Source: Ottelia alismoides (taxonomy: Eukaryota; Streptophyta; Magnoliopsida; Alismatales; Hydrocharitaceae). From it: DNA of 64,000 nucleotides. The stretch spans positions 744,001-808,000 of the forward strand of contig JAZKJV010002317.1 in NCBI GenBank assembly GCA_037367405.1, given 5' to 3'. Position 1 is the stretch's first letter, and each line of letters starts with the position of its first letter. A model generated the notes under the pieces. That model made no database searches and was not told the DNA's origin. It worked only from the letters and a program-made list of their open reading frames with translations. This document shows positions 1-11,104 of the stretch, in pieces. Made by a program: the position numbers and the translations under genes.

Positions 1-804
1 CCAACAACTCAATTTTAGTTCCAGAAAGCAGACAATGGTCGGAGACATTCTTGAAAAGCTTAAAGCATCTATCACGAGTCATAATACGGTTCCTCCTAAT
101 CAACCACAGGAAGAAACCAATCCTCTCAGGCAATCCTATAGTCCAGAGAAAATCACAATCACGAATGACGAGATCCGAATAAGACGGAGGCAGACGACAA
201 ATAGCACCATACACCTTCCTAACCGAGTAGGGGGGACCCTTCCAGCTCCAGGGATCCACCCCATTGGATGGCCTCCCAAACCGACTCAGAAAGTCCAGGA
301 GACGAAGAAAGTCCTCCAAGCGTTGATCCGAAAAAGCAACCCTAAAAGGTGGCATCCAGTTTCCGTAATCCCAGCACCCAGCAACCCGAATCTCCTGATC
401 TGCGGCCAAGGCAAACATGCATGGAAAGCGACGACTGAGAAGCCCCTCGCCAGTCCAGTCATCTGTTCAGAAACCAAATAATTCACCATTCCCCACGACT
501 GGACAAAACAGTTCCCGGAAATGAAGCATAACCATCATGACATCCCTCCAGAAAGAGTATTCTCTCTGGCCTTTACGCTGCACAAGTGGATTGGCAATGG
601 AAACCCCGTATAAATTACGAATCAGGTTGCGACAAATCCTCTCATCCTCGCCCCAAATCCACCCCATCAACTTCAGGATCAACGCCTCATTGAGAGCCTC
701 TGAACTCTTAATCCTAAGGCCCCCTTCTTCTTAGGTAGCACCACAGTCTCCCAATCCACCAAGTGAACCCTTTTTTTTTCTTGCCCCGCCTTGCTCCTAA
801 GCAC
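1..804 (-). pseudogene. LINE ORF2 C-terminal region (partial)
   Basis: Sequence after the RT thumb, cut by the window edge. Readable pieces in shifting frames include LMGWIWGEDERICRNLIRN and FWRDV (682-467), and further left PYSVRKVYGAI, which corresponds to the segment just before the zf-RVT cysteine/histidine domain of plant LINEs. The zf-RVT domain itself is outside the window. Several stops are present. The assignment rests on position after the RT and on the W-rich linker pattern of the family. Confidence 0.6.
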
Positions 805-2342
805 CTACGCATCAGCCGCTCCAACCGCCTCACGATACACTTGGGCATCAAGCGAGAAGAGAAAAAAATAAACAAGAATCACCGAAAGAACCGCCTTAAT
901 AATTACCAATCTACCACCACGAGAAAGCATAGTCGCCTTCCAACCATAAAGCTTCCTTTCCATCTTTTCAATAACTGACAACCATTCCGCCAACCTTATC
1001 CTACCATCCGACAGAGGGATGCCAAGATACCTGATGGGCAGTGACCCGCAAGCAGTACCGAGCTCCAGACTACACGCTGCAGCCAAGTCATCAACCATGC
1101 CAAATGGAATAACCTTGGACTCGCCAAGGTTCCAGCGAAGACCAGGCATCTCGGCAAAAATCTCAAGCGTAATGGCGATGGCCCCAGCCTCTTCCTTACT
1201 GCCCTCAACGAAGAGGATAGTTTCATCTGCATACTGCAACAAAGGGATGGTTATCCCGCCACCAGTAAAACCATGAACAATCCCGCTACTTTGAGCACAA
1301 CCAACTATGCAAGCAAGCACATCAGTAGCAACCACAAACAACAAAGGAGCCAAGGGCAACCCTGCCTGACACCCCTCTGAGGCTTGATAAAACCCCCTTA
1401 GGCTGCCCATTGATCAGCACCGAAAATGAAGATGTGGTGATGCGTCGCTTCATCTAAGATATATAAACCTCGGAAAAACCTTTCTTCGACAAAGCCACCC
1501 ACAAAAACCGCCAGTCCAATGAGTCGTATGCCTTGGCAAAATCAACCTTCCAAAGAATGCCTGCTTGTTACTATGCTTCCACTCGCTAATGATCTCCGTA
1601 GCCAACACCAGACTATCACCAATCTGGCGTCCAGGAATGAAAGCGGATTGGACAAGCGAGACAATGAGGTCAAGAACCCGACTCAGGCGAGTAGCTAACA
1701 CCTTAACTACGATAAGATAAATACCGTTAGAGATAGCAATCGACCTGAAGTCTTCAATCCGCTCAGGCGATCCAATCTTCGGAAGAAGGAAGATCAAGGC
1801 CTTATTCAACCTCTCAAACCCTGCATTTCGAGAACAGAACTCCTGCATGACCTCCACCACTTCATTGCCTGGCATATCCCAAAATTCCGTATAAAAGGAA
1901 ATAGGAAATCCGTCAAGGTCAGGTGCCCCATCACAGTTAAGACTCCAAACCGCGGCCTTTACCTCCTCCCTCGCGACCGGAATGATCAAGCTGTCAGCAT
2001 GAGTATCGGATAATCTCAGCGTCCCAAGACCATTCCACCGCCATGGCCTAGACACATCCCTCCTAGAAAACTCAAGAAAGTGTTCAGCAATCGCATCCCC
2101 CATCTCCCTGCCCCCTTTGTATCTAATGCCATTGACCACCACAGATCTGAAAGAATTAATCCTACGCTGACCGCTAGCAACACGATGGAAGAAAGCTGTG
2201 TTAGCATCACCATCTTGAAGCCAAGAGATTCTTGACCGCTCCTCCATTCGGTGATTTGCTTCCTATCCTCCCCCATCACCACTCTCAGCGCCAGATCCCT
2301 CTTTTTCAACTCCTCCGCGAACAAATGTCTATCATTCTCCAA
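805..2342 (-). pseudogene. LINE ORF2 middle: reverse transcriptase
   Basis: Non-LTR reverse transcriptase. The pre-RT segment WLQDGDANTAFFHR is near 2220. The fingers follow with LIFLLPK and FRSIAISNGIYLIVVKVLA, then QSAFIPGRQI. Motif A (FAKAYDSLDW) lies in another frame after a frameshift near 1555. Motif B is damaged (CQAGLPLAPLLF, about 1370). Motif C reads LLQYADETILF near 1240, so the usual YADD is YADE and the second catalytic Asp is lost. Downstream IRYLGIPLS and the thumb GGRLVIIKAVLS are present. At least two frameshifts split the domain, and it cannot encode an active enzyme. Confidence 0.88.
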
Positions 2343-2547
2343 ACAGTCAAGGGTACGAATCTCAAGCTCGTCACCTGCTCTCCTGGTCCTCCTGACATTC
2401 CTAACCTCCCTCTTATACTGACAAAGCTGCTAACGAAGCCCCGTGAGCTTATCCGAAAATCTCCGTGCTGCAGAGCCCGTCACCGTCAATGACGTCCAGA
2501 AAGAAATAACCAGAGATATGAAGGAATCTTCAAGCAGCCATTCTAGC

Positions 2548-3279
2548 TCAAATTGGAAAAAAACTCCTTGGGAGGACCGAAGAACCCGAATCCCAAACTA
2601 AGGGAGTGTGATCAGAATACGACCTGGGCCTAGAAGAAACAAATGAATAGGGGAACATGGCCATCATCTCTGAAGAAGCGAAAAGCCGATCAATTCTGGA
2701 ACGGGACCCATAACTCCTCCAAGTGAATTTCGTGTCTGAAGCATCAAGCACCTCCAGCTGCAACTCATCCATAAGCTCGGCAAACTTATAAGAACTTGGA
2801 TCCTGCCCACCCCACAAGCGTGAGCGATCAGAAAAGAGCAAGGTCGCATTGAAATCTTCGCCAAGAAGCCATGCATACTCAGGGAAAGCTTCACGAGCAG
2901 CCAGGATATCCGCCCACAACTCATCACATGACGTCTGTTGGCAAGGCCCGTAGACACAGCTTAAAGCGAAGGAAGACCACGTGGAAGCACATTCAAACGG
3001 AACCGTGATCACGTGCGAACCTCTCACCTCCGCCATACATGTAAAGGCCACTTCCTTCCACGCAATGATGTGACCCCCAGACGCACCACATGCATCTAGC
3101 GTCCTGTAATCTTTAAACCCACTCATGCCGAAAGAACACTAGACAACCCTATCGCACGAGCCCAATTTTGATTCCTGAAGCAAGATGACATCACAACTCC
3201 ATTCTACAAATCTCGCCCCAAGGGTACACCTCTTCTCCGGGTCACTCAGACCTCTTACGCTCCACGTAAGAATCTTCAT
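2548..3279 (-). pseudogene. LINE ORF2 N-terminus: APE endonuclease
   Basis: The endonuclease domain that nicks target DNA to prime reverse transcription. It starts with MKILTWSVRGLSDPEK at 3279, the typical opening of plant LINE ORF2. Motifs in order are LLQESK (metal-binding Glu), a GDFN-like LLGEDFNATL, FTW, SRIDR and the terminal YSDHTPLVW with the SDH catalytic triad residue. One in-frame TAG at 3139-3141 interrupts it; both halves are in the same frame, so this is a simple nonsense mutation. The frame then runs to 2548 and breaks before the reverse transcriptase. Confidence 0.85.
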
Positions 3280-3902
3280 TGAGCACAAGGTTGACCACCC
3301 AAGAGGCTCACAAACCCTATAGTTGCCGCTATCACGACCTTCCAATCAGAAAGAGCAACCATTTCGCCGCTCATAACCCTCTGTTTCTTTCTCCTCATGT
3401 ATCTTTTGTTCACGCCTTTGAAAAATGTTCGCATCTGTACCCAAAGAAGGTACAGCTTGATCACCCAAAGAGAAGTCTACCACATGTAACTCCACACCAT
3501 TTAATCCAACCTCCAAGCACGATGAATCACTAGATGCATGCTTAACCAAAGATGAAAGTAAATCATGTAACACCGGCGAGATAACATGTCCGGGAGCCCC
3601 AACTGGGTCCGAGAATCCGGCCCGAACGCCATTCGAAACCGCGTACCACTTGGATGTGCAAGACCCGACCCCAGTGAAAAATCGAACAAAGTCCGAATAC
3701 TTAAACGGATTGCACTAGTAGGATCTGGACATGTCAGCTGCAATCAGAAGGGAGTCTGTCCCAAAAATCCTTCTAGAAACAGCGCATCGAACGACCCCTT
3801 AAATGCCACACCCGAGAACGCCTTTTTAGCTCCCCAAGCGTTAACCGAGCAACCCAAATTGAAAGGGAGTAAATCCGCGCCATCAATGCAATTCACGGAA
3901 GT

Positions 3903-4790
3903 CTAGGCATCACCCACTCCCCCAGAATCCGAGGAAACAAGATCTCCAGTGACAACATCGGCACCAGCCTCCATCAACGACGGTGGCGGTGGTTGAAGGC
4001 ATCGGACTTCAATGGGAAACACATCGCCACCGGAGTGCAACAACACCCTGCGAGGTTTAGAATCTACATCTTCATATGAATCGATCATCACGACTGTGAT
4101 TTGAGGGTCTGAACCCGGATGGCTTCCATCGGACAAAATCTTCTTAACGCAACCAAAATCCCTGTGCATGTGCCTAATTACATCAATTCTCTATGATAGG
4201 GACGGGACACCTCAGAGCTGCAGCACCCGAGAGATGGGCATCTTCTCTCCCCCTTCAGAAAAATTTGGCATCCTCCAACTAATGTCACTTCTTCCCCTTG
4301 GGTGCAACAACCGCTCCGCCTGCATCAACGAGAGACCACAAACACAACATTTGCGGATACCAATCATGCAGACATCCTCGAGAAACTCCTCTCCAAACTG
4401 GAGTAGCAATCCTGCCCAAACCGATCTCACCGACAATGATTCCTTAACCCACTGCCCCACGAACCAGTTAACCCCGTTCGTGCTTGCATTCACTTCGCTC
4501 CCGGTAGCAGACGCAACATTCACGCTCGAGGTGTCACCCATAACAACGGAGGTAAAGGACCTCCCTGTCGCTGGAAAAGCGGAGCCTCCCCGCAAGCCAT
4601 CGCGCCTGGCTCCCACCCGAAAATCCATTGCATTTGCCTCTGCAAAGGTGCAATCAATTCGGCGATGTCCAACACAACCGCACCAAAAACACCGAGGTGG
4701 TTTCGAGCATTCCGACGCCAGATGACCTGGAACTCCACACTTGTAGCACCTTTTTCCCCTCTTGCGATGTGTGACGGTCTCCCACCCCAT
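3903..4790 (-). pseudogene. LINE ORF1 (gag-like, two CCHC zinc knuckles)
   Basis: ORF1 of the LINE, an RNA-binding protein that would coat the element's RNA. The N-terminus, from the ATG at 4790, shows two CX2CX4HX4C knuckles back to back: CYKCGVPGHLASEC (residues about 15-28) and CFWCGCVGHRRIDC (about 34-47). The first frame runs to 4212 (192 codons). A second frame, 4169-3903 (88 codons), probably continues the protein after a frameshift. The N-terminal position of the knuckles fits some plant LINE ORF1 proteins. The start is taken from the ATG just before the basic stretch; an upstream in-frame start was not found. The plus-strand ORF over the same DNA is a shadow. Confidence 0.7.
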
Positions 4791-5040
4791 TCATAATTCG
4801 AGACCGCAGGACCACAAGCCTATTTGAACGCCTTCAAACACGAAGCCCAACGGAAATCGCCCTCGCGTCGCCCTCACGTCACCGCCTTTCAGCCTTCACT
4901 CTCGCCCCTCGCATCGCGTCCTCCGTAATGGTGAAGGCGATAATGATGATGAGTGTGGCGGAGAAGTAGGAGACGACGGTTGAGGCGTGGTAGGATGTGG
5001 TGGAGGTGGGGCTTCTTCATTGAGAATCTCCTATCGAACG

Positions 5041-6212
5041 AAATCCGAAATTCATGACCACTAGGCAGGCCATGAACTATATATAAAAACTTCCGTCATC
5101 CTAAAAAACTCCCAGTTGGTGAAAACTTTTTGATTTGAAGAGTGGGGGGTCCAAGCATCATTGGGCCAAACCTCTGCCACTTATAGATTCTAGTTAGGAG
5201 CCAGATCAAACAGACATGTGAGGTGGTTGCATAAAGCCCCCTCAGTTTAATCATCCCTCTAATAATTTGAACTTACCACCATCCCTAAGTAATATTGGGG
5301 AGGGGGATAGTGCTTTGAGGTTATACAAATTTAGAAACTTGTACTGTAACAAGCAACAATAAAATATTTCGGAAACGGGCATAAGAACAAGCAACCACGA
5401 TGCATATAGATTTATGCAGGTTCACCTTATTAGACTACATCATGTGCATGAGCTCAGCCAATCTTAGGCTTACAAACTCTCACTAAGATCTACATGGTAT
5501 ATCTAAATCTTTTACGAAGTACATAACTTACTCCAAGTTATCTTATACACAAAAAGAAAGGCTTTTGCCAAGAACGTCTCAAGATGCACAACCACAACAA
5601 AGTTTGTCAGCTAAACAAGAAAAACTTTTCTAAAAATACCTTAATGACCTCTCCAAGGGTTTTATCTTCTCTTGAATAAGAGAAGACCTTTACACCAAAT
5701 ACCTCTTAGCCAAGATTAAAAATAAATGCAAATTATGCCAGAACCTTCTCAAGTATGCAATGCAATATGAACAAGTGAATACTAACAAGTTGCGAATAGA
5801 TCCTCATATACAATATAAATGCAAACTGAGCTGGAACAATAACGTAGTGTAAAGCTTCTCAAAGATTTTTCCTTCGAATGTAACCAAGAGATGAGATCAT
5901 GAGAGAAGTGTTGTGTGAGTTGTTTTCAATAATTAGCTTAAGTTCCCTTTTATAAGTGAAAAGGAAAGTCCTAGAACAATACTAACTAAGATTAGAAAAC
6001 AACTAAATGGCTAAATCAAGTTATCTTTAAAAATAACCAAGGACAGAATTCAAATGTTCTTAAAAAGAGATGGATTAAAATATAATCAAATAGATTTGAA
6101 ATGAATGGTTATACAAAATAGTTGAATTAAAATATTTAATCAAGAAATCTCTCAAAAGATTCTAATCAAGAATAAAAAATTAAACGAATGGTTAATAAAA
6201 GAGCTGGCTTAA
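5041..6212. other. AT-rich sequence, no recognised gene
   Basis: About 1.2 kb between the LINE and copia A. I see no coding frame of note. The stretch near 5350-5560 and the TATA-like, LTR-like text near 5880-5960 could be remnants of an old LTR, but no paired copy or termini are visible. A block near 6100-6150 resembles the sequence just right of copia B (38824-38875), which suggests that these two places belong to the same pre-insertion layer or the same old repeat. Confidence 0.5.
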
Positions 6213-6343
6213 TGTGGAAGGAAAAGAATAAATCGCATAAATGAGAGGCCCTCGGGTTGTCTTATATAGGAGAGGAACCTATTGGGCAAATTATAGGACA
6301 TAGACAAAATAAATAGAAACTAAAGATAACAAATATCTCAACC
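6213..6343 (-). repeat. Copia A 3' LTR (131 bp)
   Basis: A short LTR beginning TGTGGAAGG and ending ATCTCAAC with the final A mutated to C. The partner at 32014-32160 shares the internal text CTTATATAGGAGAGGAAC and ACAAATATCTCAAC. Directly to the right is the minus-strand polypurine tract (CCTCCCCCTCAAGC). The partner is about 16 bp longer because of a small insertion. Confidence 0.85.
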
Positions 6344-6682
6344 CTCCCCCTCAAGCTAGAGCGTAGATACCGATCATACTCAACTTGGAACATCTCTGAC
6401 AAGGTTCTTTGGCTAGGGCCTTAGTAAGAACATCTGCTGTCTGGTCTCTAGAGCTGACATGCATAGTGGCAATAAGGCCTTTATGTATCATGTCACGAGT
6501 GTAGTGACAGTCCACCTCTATGTGCTTCGTCCTCTTATGAAACGCTGGGTTGTTGGCAATAAAAAGAGCAGCCTGATTATCACACTGTAGGTACATGGGA
6601 AGAGGCATCTCTATACTTAGGTTAGTAAGAACAAATCTGACCAACATCATCTCTGTACTAGCCTGCGCCATGGCCCTGTATC
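6344..6682 (-). pseudogene. Copia A RNase H, C-terminal part
   Basis: The last ~110 codons of the copia polyprotein: YRAMAQAS, the copia RNase H segment LQCDNQAALFIANNPAFH, KRTKHIEVDCHYTRD and the LTKAL end, followed by the polypurine tract and 3' LTR. The frame is open up to the junction with the hAT-like element at 6683 and continues at 7483-7510 and from 19662. It is therefore a displaced piece of element A and not a separate gene. Interruption makes it a pseudogene. Confidence 0.88.
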
Positions 6683-7482
6683 CATGGTTTGAAAAAACAC
6701 GTCTCGGGGTGCACGAGGCGACCGCCTCAGTTGGTCGAGGTGGTCGAGGCGGAAGCGAGGCACTCATCGAGGCATTTTTTTCTTCAAATTATTATTTTCA
6801 TGTGAATTCATTTATCCTATTATCAATTTTAGATGTTTCTAAAGATCTAGATGTTTAGAATATAATTATAAGATGAATGCTTAAATTTGGCCGCTTTCAT
6901 GTTCATAGTGGACCCCACAAGTGAGAGAAGGGGAGGGTTTTGAGGGGTAAACTCCCCAAATGAAGGGTTAACCCTCAATCCATGGCCTTAAATTATACCC
7001 TTAAACATATAAATCCACAAGTATATGGAAAAAATATCCGTAATTTTTAAGGATTTGTCACATAATGAGCTATGTAATATACCGAGAAGGACAAACACGA
7101 TATAGTTCAAGGGGTGTTTATGTACTACTCCCATTTAGAGAGACCCCCATCTTGTTCGGGTATGGTATGGCAGGAGGGGTACATATGATAGTTCTTCAAC
7201 TTAGGTTAGATGATTAGAATTAAGGAGAATATCAACAGATTCAATCTCTGATTGAATGGAAAATCAATAAAAAGGCATATACAATTGTGTATCTTTTCTT
7301 TTGACATTTCTATCTTTATAATTTCATGATATATTATAGTATATTAGTTAGAATATATATAATTTCACTAGTATATATTTTATTGTAGTTTTTGTAGGGT
7401 TTTTCCTTCTAAATTGAAGCTTACGCCTCGCCTCGAATCCAGGGAAACCGCCTCGTTCCATTTATAATTTTTTCAAACCTTG
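6683..7482. mobile_element. hAT-like non-autonomous element (800 bp) in copia A
   Basis: Ends are CATGGTTTGAAAAAA on the left and the reverse complement of CAAGGTTTGAAAAAA on the right, an approximately 15-bp inverted repeat. Flanks CCTGTATC and CATGTAGC match at 6 of 8 positions, as expected for a decayed 8-bp duplication. The interior is AT-rich with GCCTCG-type subterminal motifs (GAGGCG near 6715, CGCCTC near 7430) and no transposase. It interrupts the RNase H frame of copia A at the Y of YRAMAQ. The superfamily is inferred from TSD length and CA..TG ends. Confidence 0.72.
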
Positions 7483-8539
7483 CATGTAGCTTGATTCATC
7501 GCTCGATATGTGATGAATCTGCGATTCGTCATCTTTATTCATTTATTTTAGCTTAAAATCCCTTATAAAACACCTGCATATAACGCTAACTCCATATTCT
7601 TACTAACTTGCATTTGTGTGTAAATATTGTACATTCCTCACTAATTTTAACCTAAAATAAATAAATAAAGAAAGAAAGGAAAAATAAAGAAAAGAAAATA
7701 AAAAAAGGAAGACTGTGTACAGGCTGACCCGAACCCCGAGAGAAGGTCAAGACTTGACCTGATCGACCAGGAATAAAGTAGGGGGAGATAGGGTCCTCAA
7801 CCAGAAAATCCAAAAAAATGTGTTTCTCACTTATTTTGTGTATATCTGTATAAAACTAACACTAATTTATTTGTACCTTAATTGACCCCAAATCAAATAA
7901 CATTCAAAATCAAAGTTGTAAATAAAAATGGGTCCTAATTAATAAAACTGATTGCACAATTAAATCATGTACAGAATAAAAGTAGCCACACTTGGAAAAA
8001 GCCACTAAGCACTAATTGAAAGATCAATTCCGGCTCCATATGATCTCAAATTGAACAAATATCACTTCCATTGATTTCTAAATTAATTTATCTTCAAAAT
8101 GACTGTGATTTTATAATTTTTGGAGTTACGGTTGAAAAGTCGGTTTTCTGGGGTGGTTTGTGTAATTTTCCCTTGTATTTTGTACATATTGTATTTGTAT
8201 ACATATTTGTAAATATTTTTACTAATTACTTAAAACAAAAATAAAAATAAAAAAATTAATAAAATTCTTAATACAAAAAAAAACAGAGGCTAATTTCCCC
8301 ATTTATCCTTGTATATAATGTCATATATGTATATAGTACATGTATATAGTTGCTATTTTTAACTAACCATCATAAAAAAATAAAAAAAATAACATTTTTT
8401 AATTCAAATAAATAAAGTGACGAAAATTCAAAAAAATTAGATAATTTTGTAAATAATTTTATCTTTCTATTTTATCTCTCATGTTATCTCTTCCACCAAA
8501 AAAATCTCTCTTATCTTCTTATCCAAAAATTCAAAGATT

Positions 8540-8760
8540 CAAATGTCTCTCTTTTCTATTTATATGGCTCCACCTCCCTCATTCCAACCTGATCAATCTT
8601 TAGAGAGAGGAGCCCTATCTCCGGGAGAAATTTCGTCGAGGAAGTTGTCTAGCCTCCAAGCCCTATCTCCGGGAGAAATTTCGTCGGCCCTATCTCCGGT
8701 CTTGTCGAGGCGATCACGATCCATTTTCCGCTCCTAAGGTGAGATCCAAATTTTTCTTTG
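8540..8760 (+). promoter_or_regulatory. Putative LTR promoter and leader with splice donor
   Basis: A TATA-like TATTTATATGG lies near 8557 and is kept in the right LTR (near 17320). Downstream is CT-rich leader text, then CTCCTAAGGTGAGATCC (about 8732), which matches a plant 5' splice site (AAG|GTGAG). Acceptor-like TTTTGCAG|G occurs twice at about 9058 and 9107. The arrangement resembles a plant promoter with a first leader intron. This is inference from motifs; no transcript data are available. Confidence 0.35.
8612..8712 (+). repeat. Local duplication in left LTR only
   Basis: The block CCCTATCTCCGGGAGAAATT, followed by TCGTCG, occurs at about 8613 and again at about 8662, and a partial third copy (CCCTATCTCCGGT) follows near 8690. 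The right LTR has one copy, and in place of the second it has CCGTCCGGTGACAGCGAGTC. The left copy looks like a template-switch or gene-conversion patch. Confidence 0.75.
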
Positions 8761-11086
8761 TATTTTTATCTTAGTTTAATCGTAGTTTTATTTTTCGTAT
8801 TTTCGTCTCGTTGTCATTTTTTCTCTAGATCTTAAGAAAATCCACCACCACGATTTATTCCACCACCGACTCGATTTTTTCATCTCACTTTCTTGATCTC
8901 TCCGCCTTCAATTGCTATCTCCCGCGATCTATCAACTCCGACCACGCACGGTGGTCGGAGAGTCGGATTCGATTCCTTTCACGTTCGTCGAATCCCCATT
9001 CGTTTCCCAATTTTGTAGATAAATAAAAAATTGTTTTTTTATCTCTAACGGTTGTTTTGCAGGATAAATAAAAAAAAACTCCTTTTGTTCTCTAACGTTT
9101 GTTTTGCAGGAACATTAAAAAAAACAAAAAAAAATCACTTTATTTCCTGTTTCTCGGATTTACAAAAAAAATTCCCTTCTTTTATTCACTGTTTACAACA
9201 AAATAAAAAAAATAAAAAAAAATAAAAAAAATCAACCGCAGGCGGCAGGGCCATCAACCCCCGCCGCCCGCACCTCGACGCCCTCGCTCCATCGCTGCAA
9301 GCCGGCCGCCGCCCCTGTTGCTGCTGCGCCTGGCGGCGCTCCGCCTGAGTCAGCAGCCACCTGCGGCGCCTTCTCCTTGCTCCAGCCATAGCCGCGGGTA
9401 GCGGCTCCATCCATAGCCACCGACCGCAGCTGCCGAGCTCGCCCTTCCGCCAGCGCCGCCCGACCCCCTCCAGTCCGCAAGCCCAGCGCCTCCCTCGGTC
9501 GCAGCCCCCAAGCCGCTCCATCGTCGGCGCCTCCCGCGCCCCGCTCGCAGCGCCCCCCCACGCGGTGGCCTGATCTGGGCCGCGCCCTCCATCGACAGCC
9601 GAAGCCGCCGCGCCTCCTCCTTCAGGCAGCGCCCTCGCCGCCCTCCAAGCCCGAGGCGCACTCCTCCAGTCACCGCTAGAGCCGCACGCAAGCCGCTTCT
9701 TCACTCTGCTCCAGCGGCGCCGCCTTCAACCGCTTGCAGCCCGCCAACACACTCGCCGCCGCCATCTCGTCTACTCGAAGAAGAAAAGGGGGCGGCACCC
9801 CTCTGGTTCCCCCTTTAAGATTGAGTGCATCGAAGAGAACCCCTATGGCTTCCTTGGATATGATAAAAAAAGGGGTAAATTACAGCTGCGCCCTCTAAAG
9901 TTTTCAAATTCGCAAAAGAGCCCCTGCAGTACAAAAGAGATCACATGCTGGGCACATGCTTTTGGGGTAAATTGTGAACTTTCTCTTGCATTTTCTTTCT
10001 GTTATTACTTCATAGAAAAACTTTGATAAATTACATTTCTATCCTTGTGATTTCAGACTTTAAATTGCTTGCTCTCTCTTGAATAAAATAAATGTTTTTA
10101 TTAGTCTAAAAATTTTGAGAAAATTGTGCTATACTCCTGATGTGCTATTCTTCCTAGCATAAAATTTTCGTAGCATTTTGACTTCATTTGATATTATTAA
10201 AAAATCAAAAAACAGTGCCTTTTTCATTGTTGGAAATTCGAAAATTCATAAAAATTCGAAAATAGCTCCAAAAATTCTAGAAAAATTAGAGTAACTGTAT
10301 TTCATTGTCTTTTAATTTATGGCCAATTTTCATGCATTAATTCTTTATAAAACCCAAAAAAATTGAAAAACATCAAAAACCTTATAAAAATCATAAACAA
10401 TTCTACAAAAATCCAAAAATTGTGATTTCAGTTCCTGTTTGTAGATATTTTCTTCTAGTTTGTCTTAAAAATAGTAGCCAAGAGTTTTGGGCATTTAAAA
10501 GAATTTTAAATTGCAAATTACTCCAGGCTGTGCACATTTTCTTGTTTCCTCACTGTTTAATTTTTAGAAAAATACAAAAACATCTGAAAATTCCATAAAA
10601 ATTCTCAAAAACATTTCAAAACTTTTAAAATCCAAAAATATTTTCTTTTTCTGAGCATTTTTTGACTAATTGAAAAATTACAAAAAGAGTCGGTGTGCAT
10701 ATTCTTGATCTTGTAAATATTGCATCGTGTTATTTTTGAAAAATAAAAAAAATTGCAAAATCAAAATCACTAAAAATTTGAAAATCAGAAAATATAAAAA
10801 AAATCAAAAATAAAAAATATAAAAAATTTAGAAAAGATAAAAAATCACAAAAACCAAGGATAGTTGTCCTTTGAGATTCCTGTTTTCTTTTGATTGATTT
10901 TCGATTAATTGAATAACCCTCGGGAATTGTAGCCTCCCTAAGTTCGACCCTTTCCGCTATACAGGTTAATAAGTAGCAAAAAAAATCATAAAAAAAATAA
11001 TCTTTTGTTGACGCGGGATTTTGGGGAAAAACGACCCATTTACCATCAATTAAATTTCCAATCTCTAAAATTCCGGCTCAACAAAA

Positions 11087-11104
11087 TGGCGCCGTTGCCG
11101 GGGA
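11087..11104 (+). promoter_or_regulatory. Primer binding site of the Athila-like element
   Basis: TGGCGCCGTTGCCGGGGA, 4 bp after the LTR end at 11083. This is the priming sequence reported for Athila/Tat-type gypsy elements. It fixes the plus orientation. Confidence 0.88.

Larger units (their letters stand above)
1..5040 (-). mobile_element. L1-type LINE, decayed, 3' end off the left edge
   Basis: A non-LTR retrotransposon read on the minus strand. In order from right to left it has a zinc-knuckle ORF1 (about 4790-3903), an APE-type endonuclease (3279-2548), a reverse transcriptase (2342-805) and the C-terminal region of ORF2 (804-1). This order is that of plant L1 LINEs. Every coding part carries stops or frameshifts, so the copy is dead. 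The 3' end and poly(A) tail lie outside the window, so no target duplication can be read. The 5' limit is uncertain: GC-rich leader-like sequence reaches about 5040 and AT-rich DNA follows. Confidence 0.85.
7511..11083 (+). repeat. Athila-like left LTR (3.57 kb)
   Basis: AT-rich ends flank a GC-rich block (about 9230-9790). In the first 400 bp I see only about four substitutions against the right LTR, so the insertion is recent. Two structural differences stand out: a duplicated block near 8612-8712 that the right LTR lacks, and about 180 bp of GC-rich sequence (about 9422-9601) missing from the right LTR. A doubled motif ending TTGTTTTGCAGGA (about 9049-9113) is present in both LTRs. The GC-rich block gives ORFs in several frames on the minus strand; they differ between the LTR copies by frame-breaking indels and have no family similarity, so no gene is called. 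Confidence 0.9.

Noticed and set aside
4168..4725. 185-codon plus-strand ORF
   Set aside because: It is opposite the LINE ORF1, whose two CCHC knuckles show that the minus strand is coding.
6351..6767. Stand-alone RNase H gene extending to 6767
   Set aside because: The part right of 6682 is the hAT-like element; the remaining frame is the displaced C-terminus of copia A.
9186..9704. Ala/Arg/Gly-rich minus-strand ORFs in the Athila-like LTR (also 17939-18275)
   Set aside because: GC-rich LTR text gives open frames by composition; the copies differ by a ~180-bp indel and no domain is recognisable.
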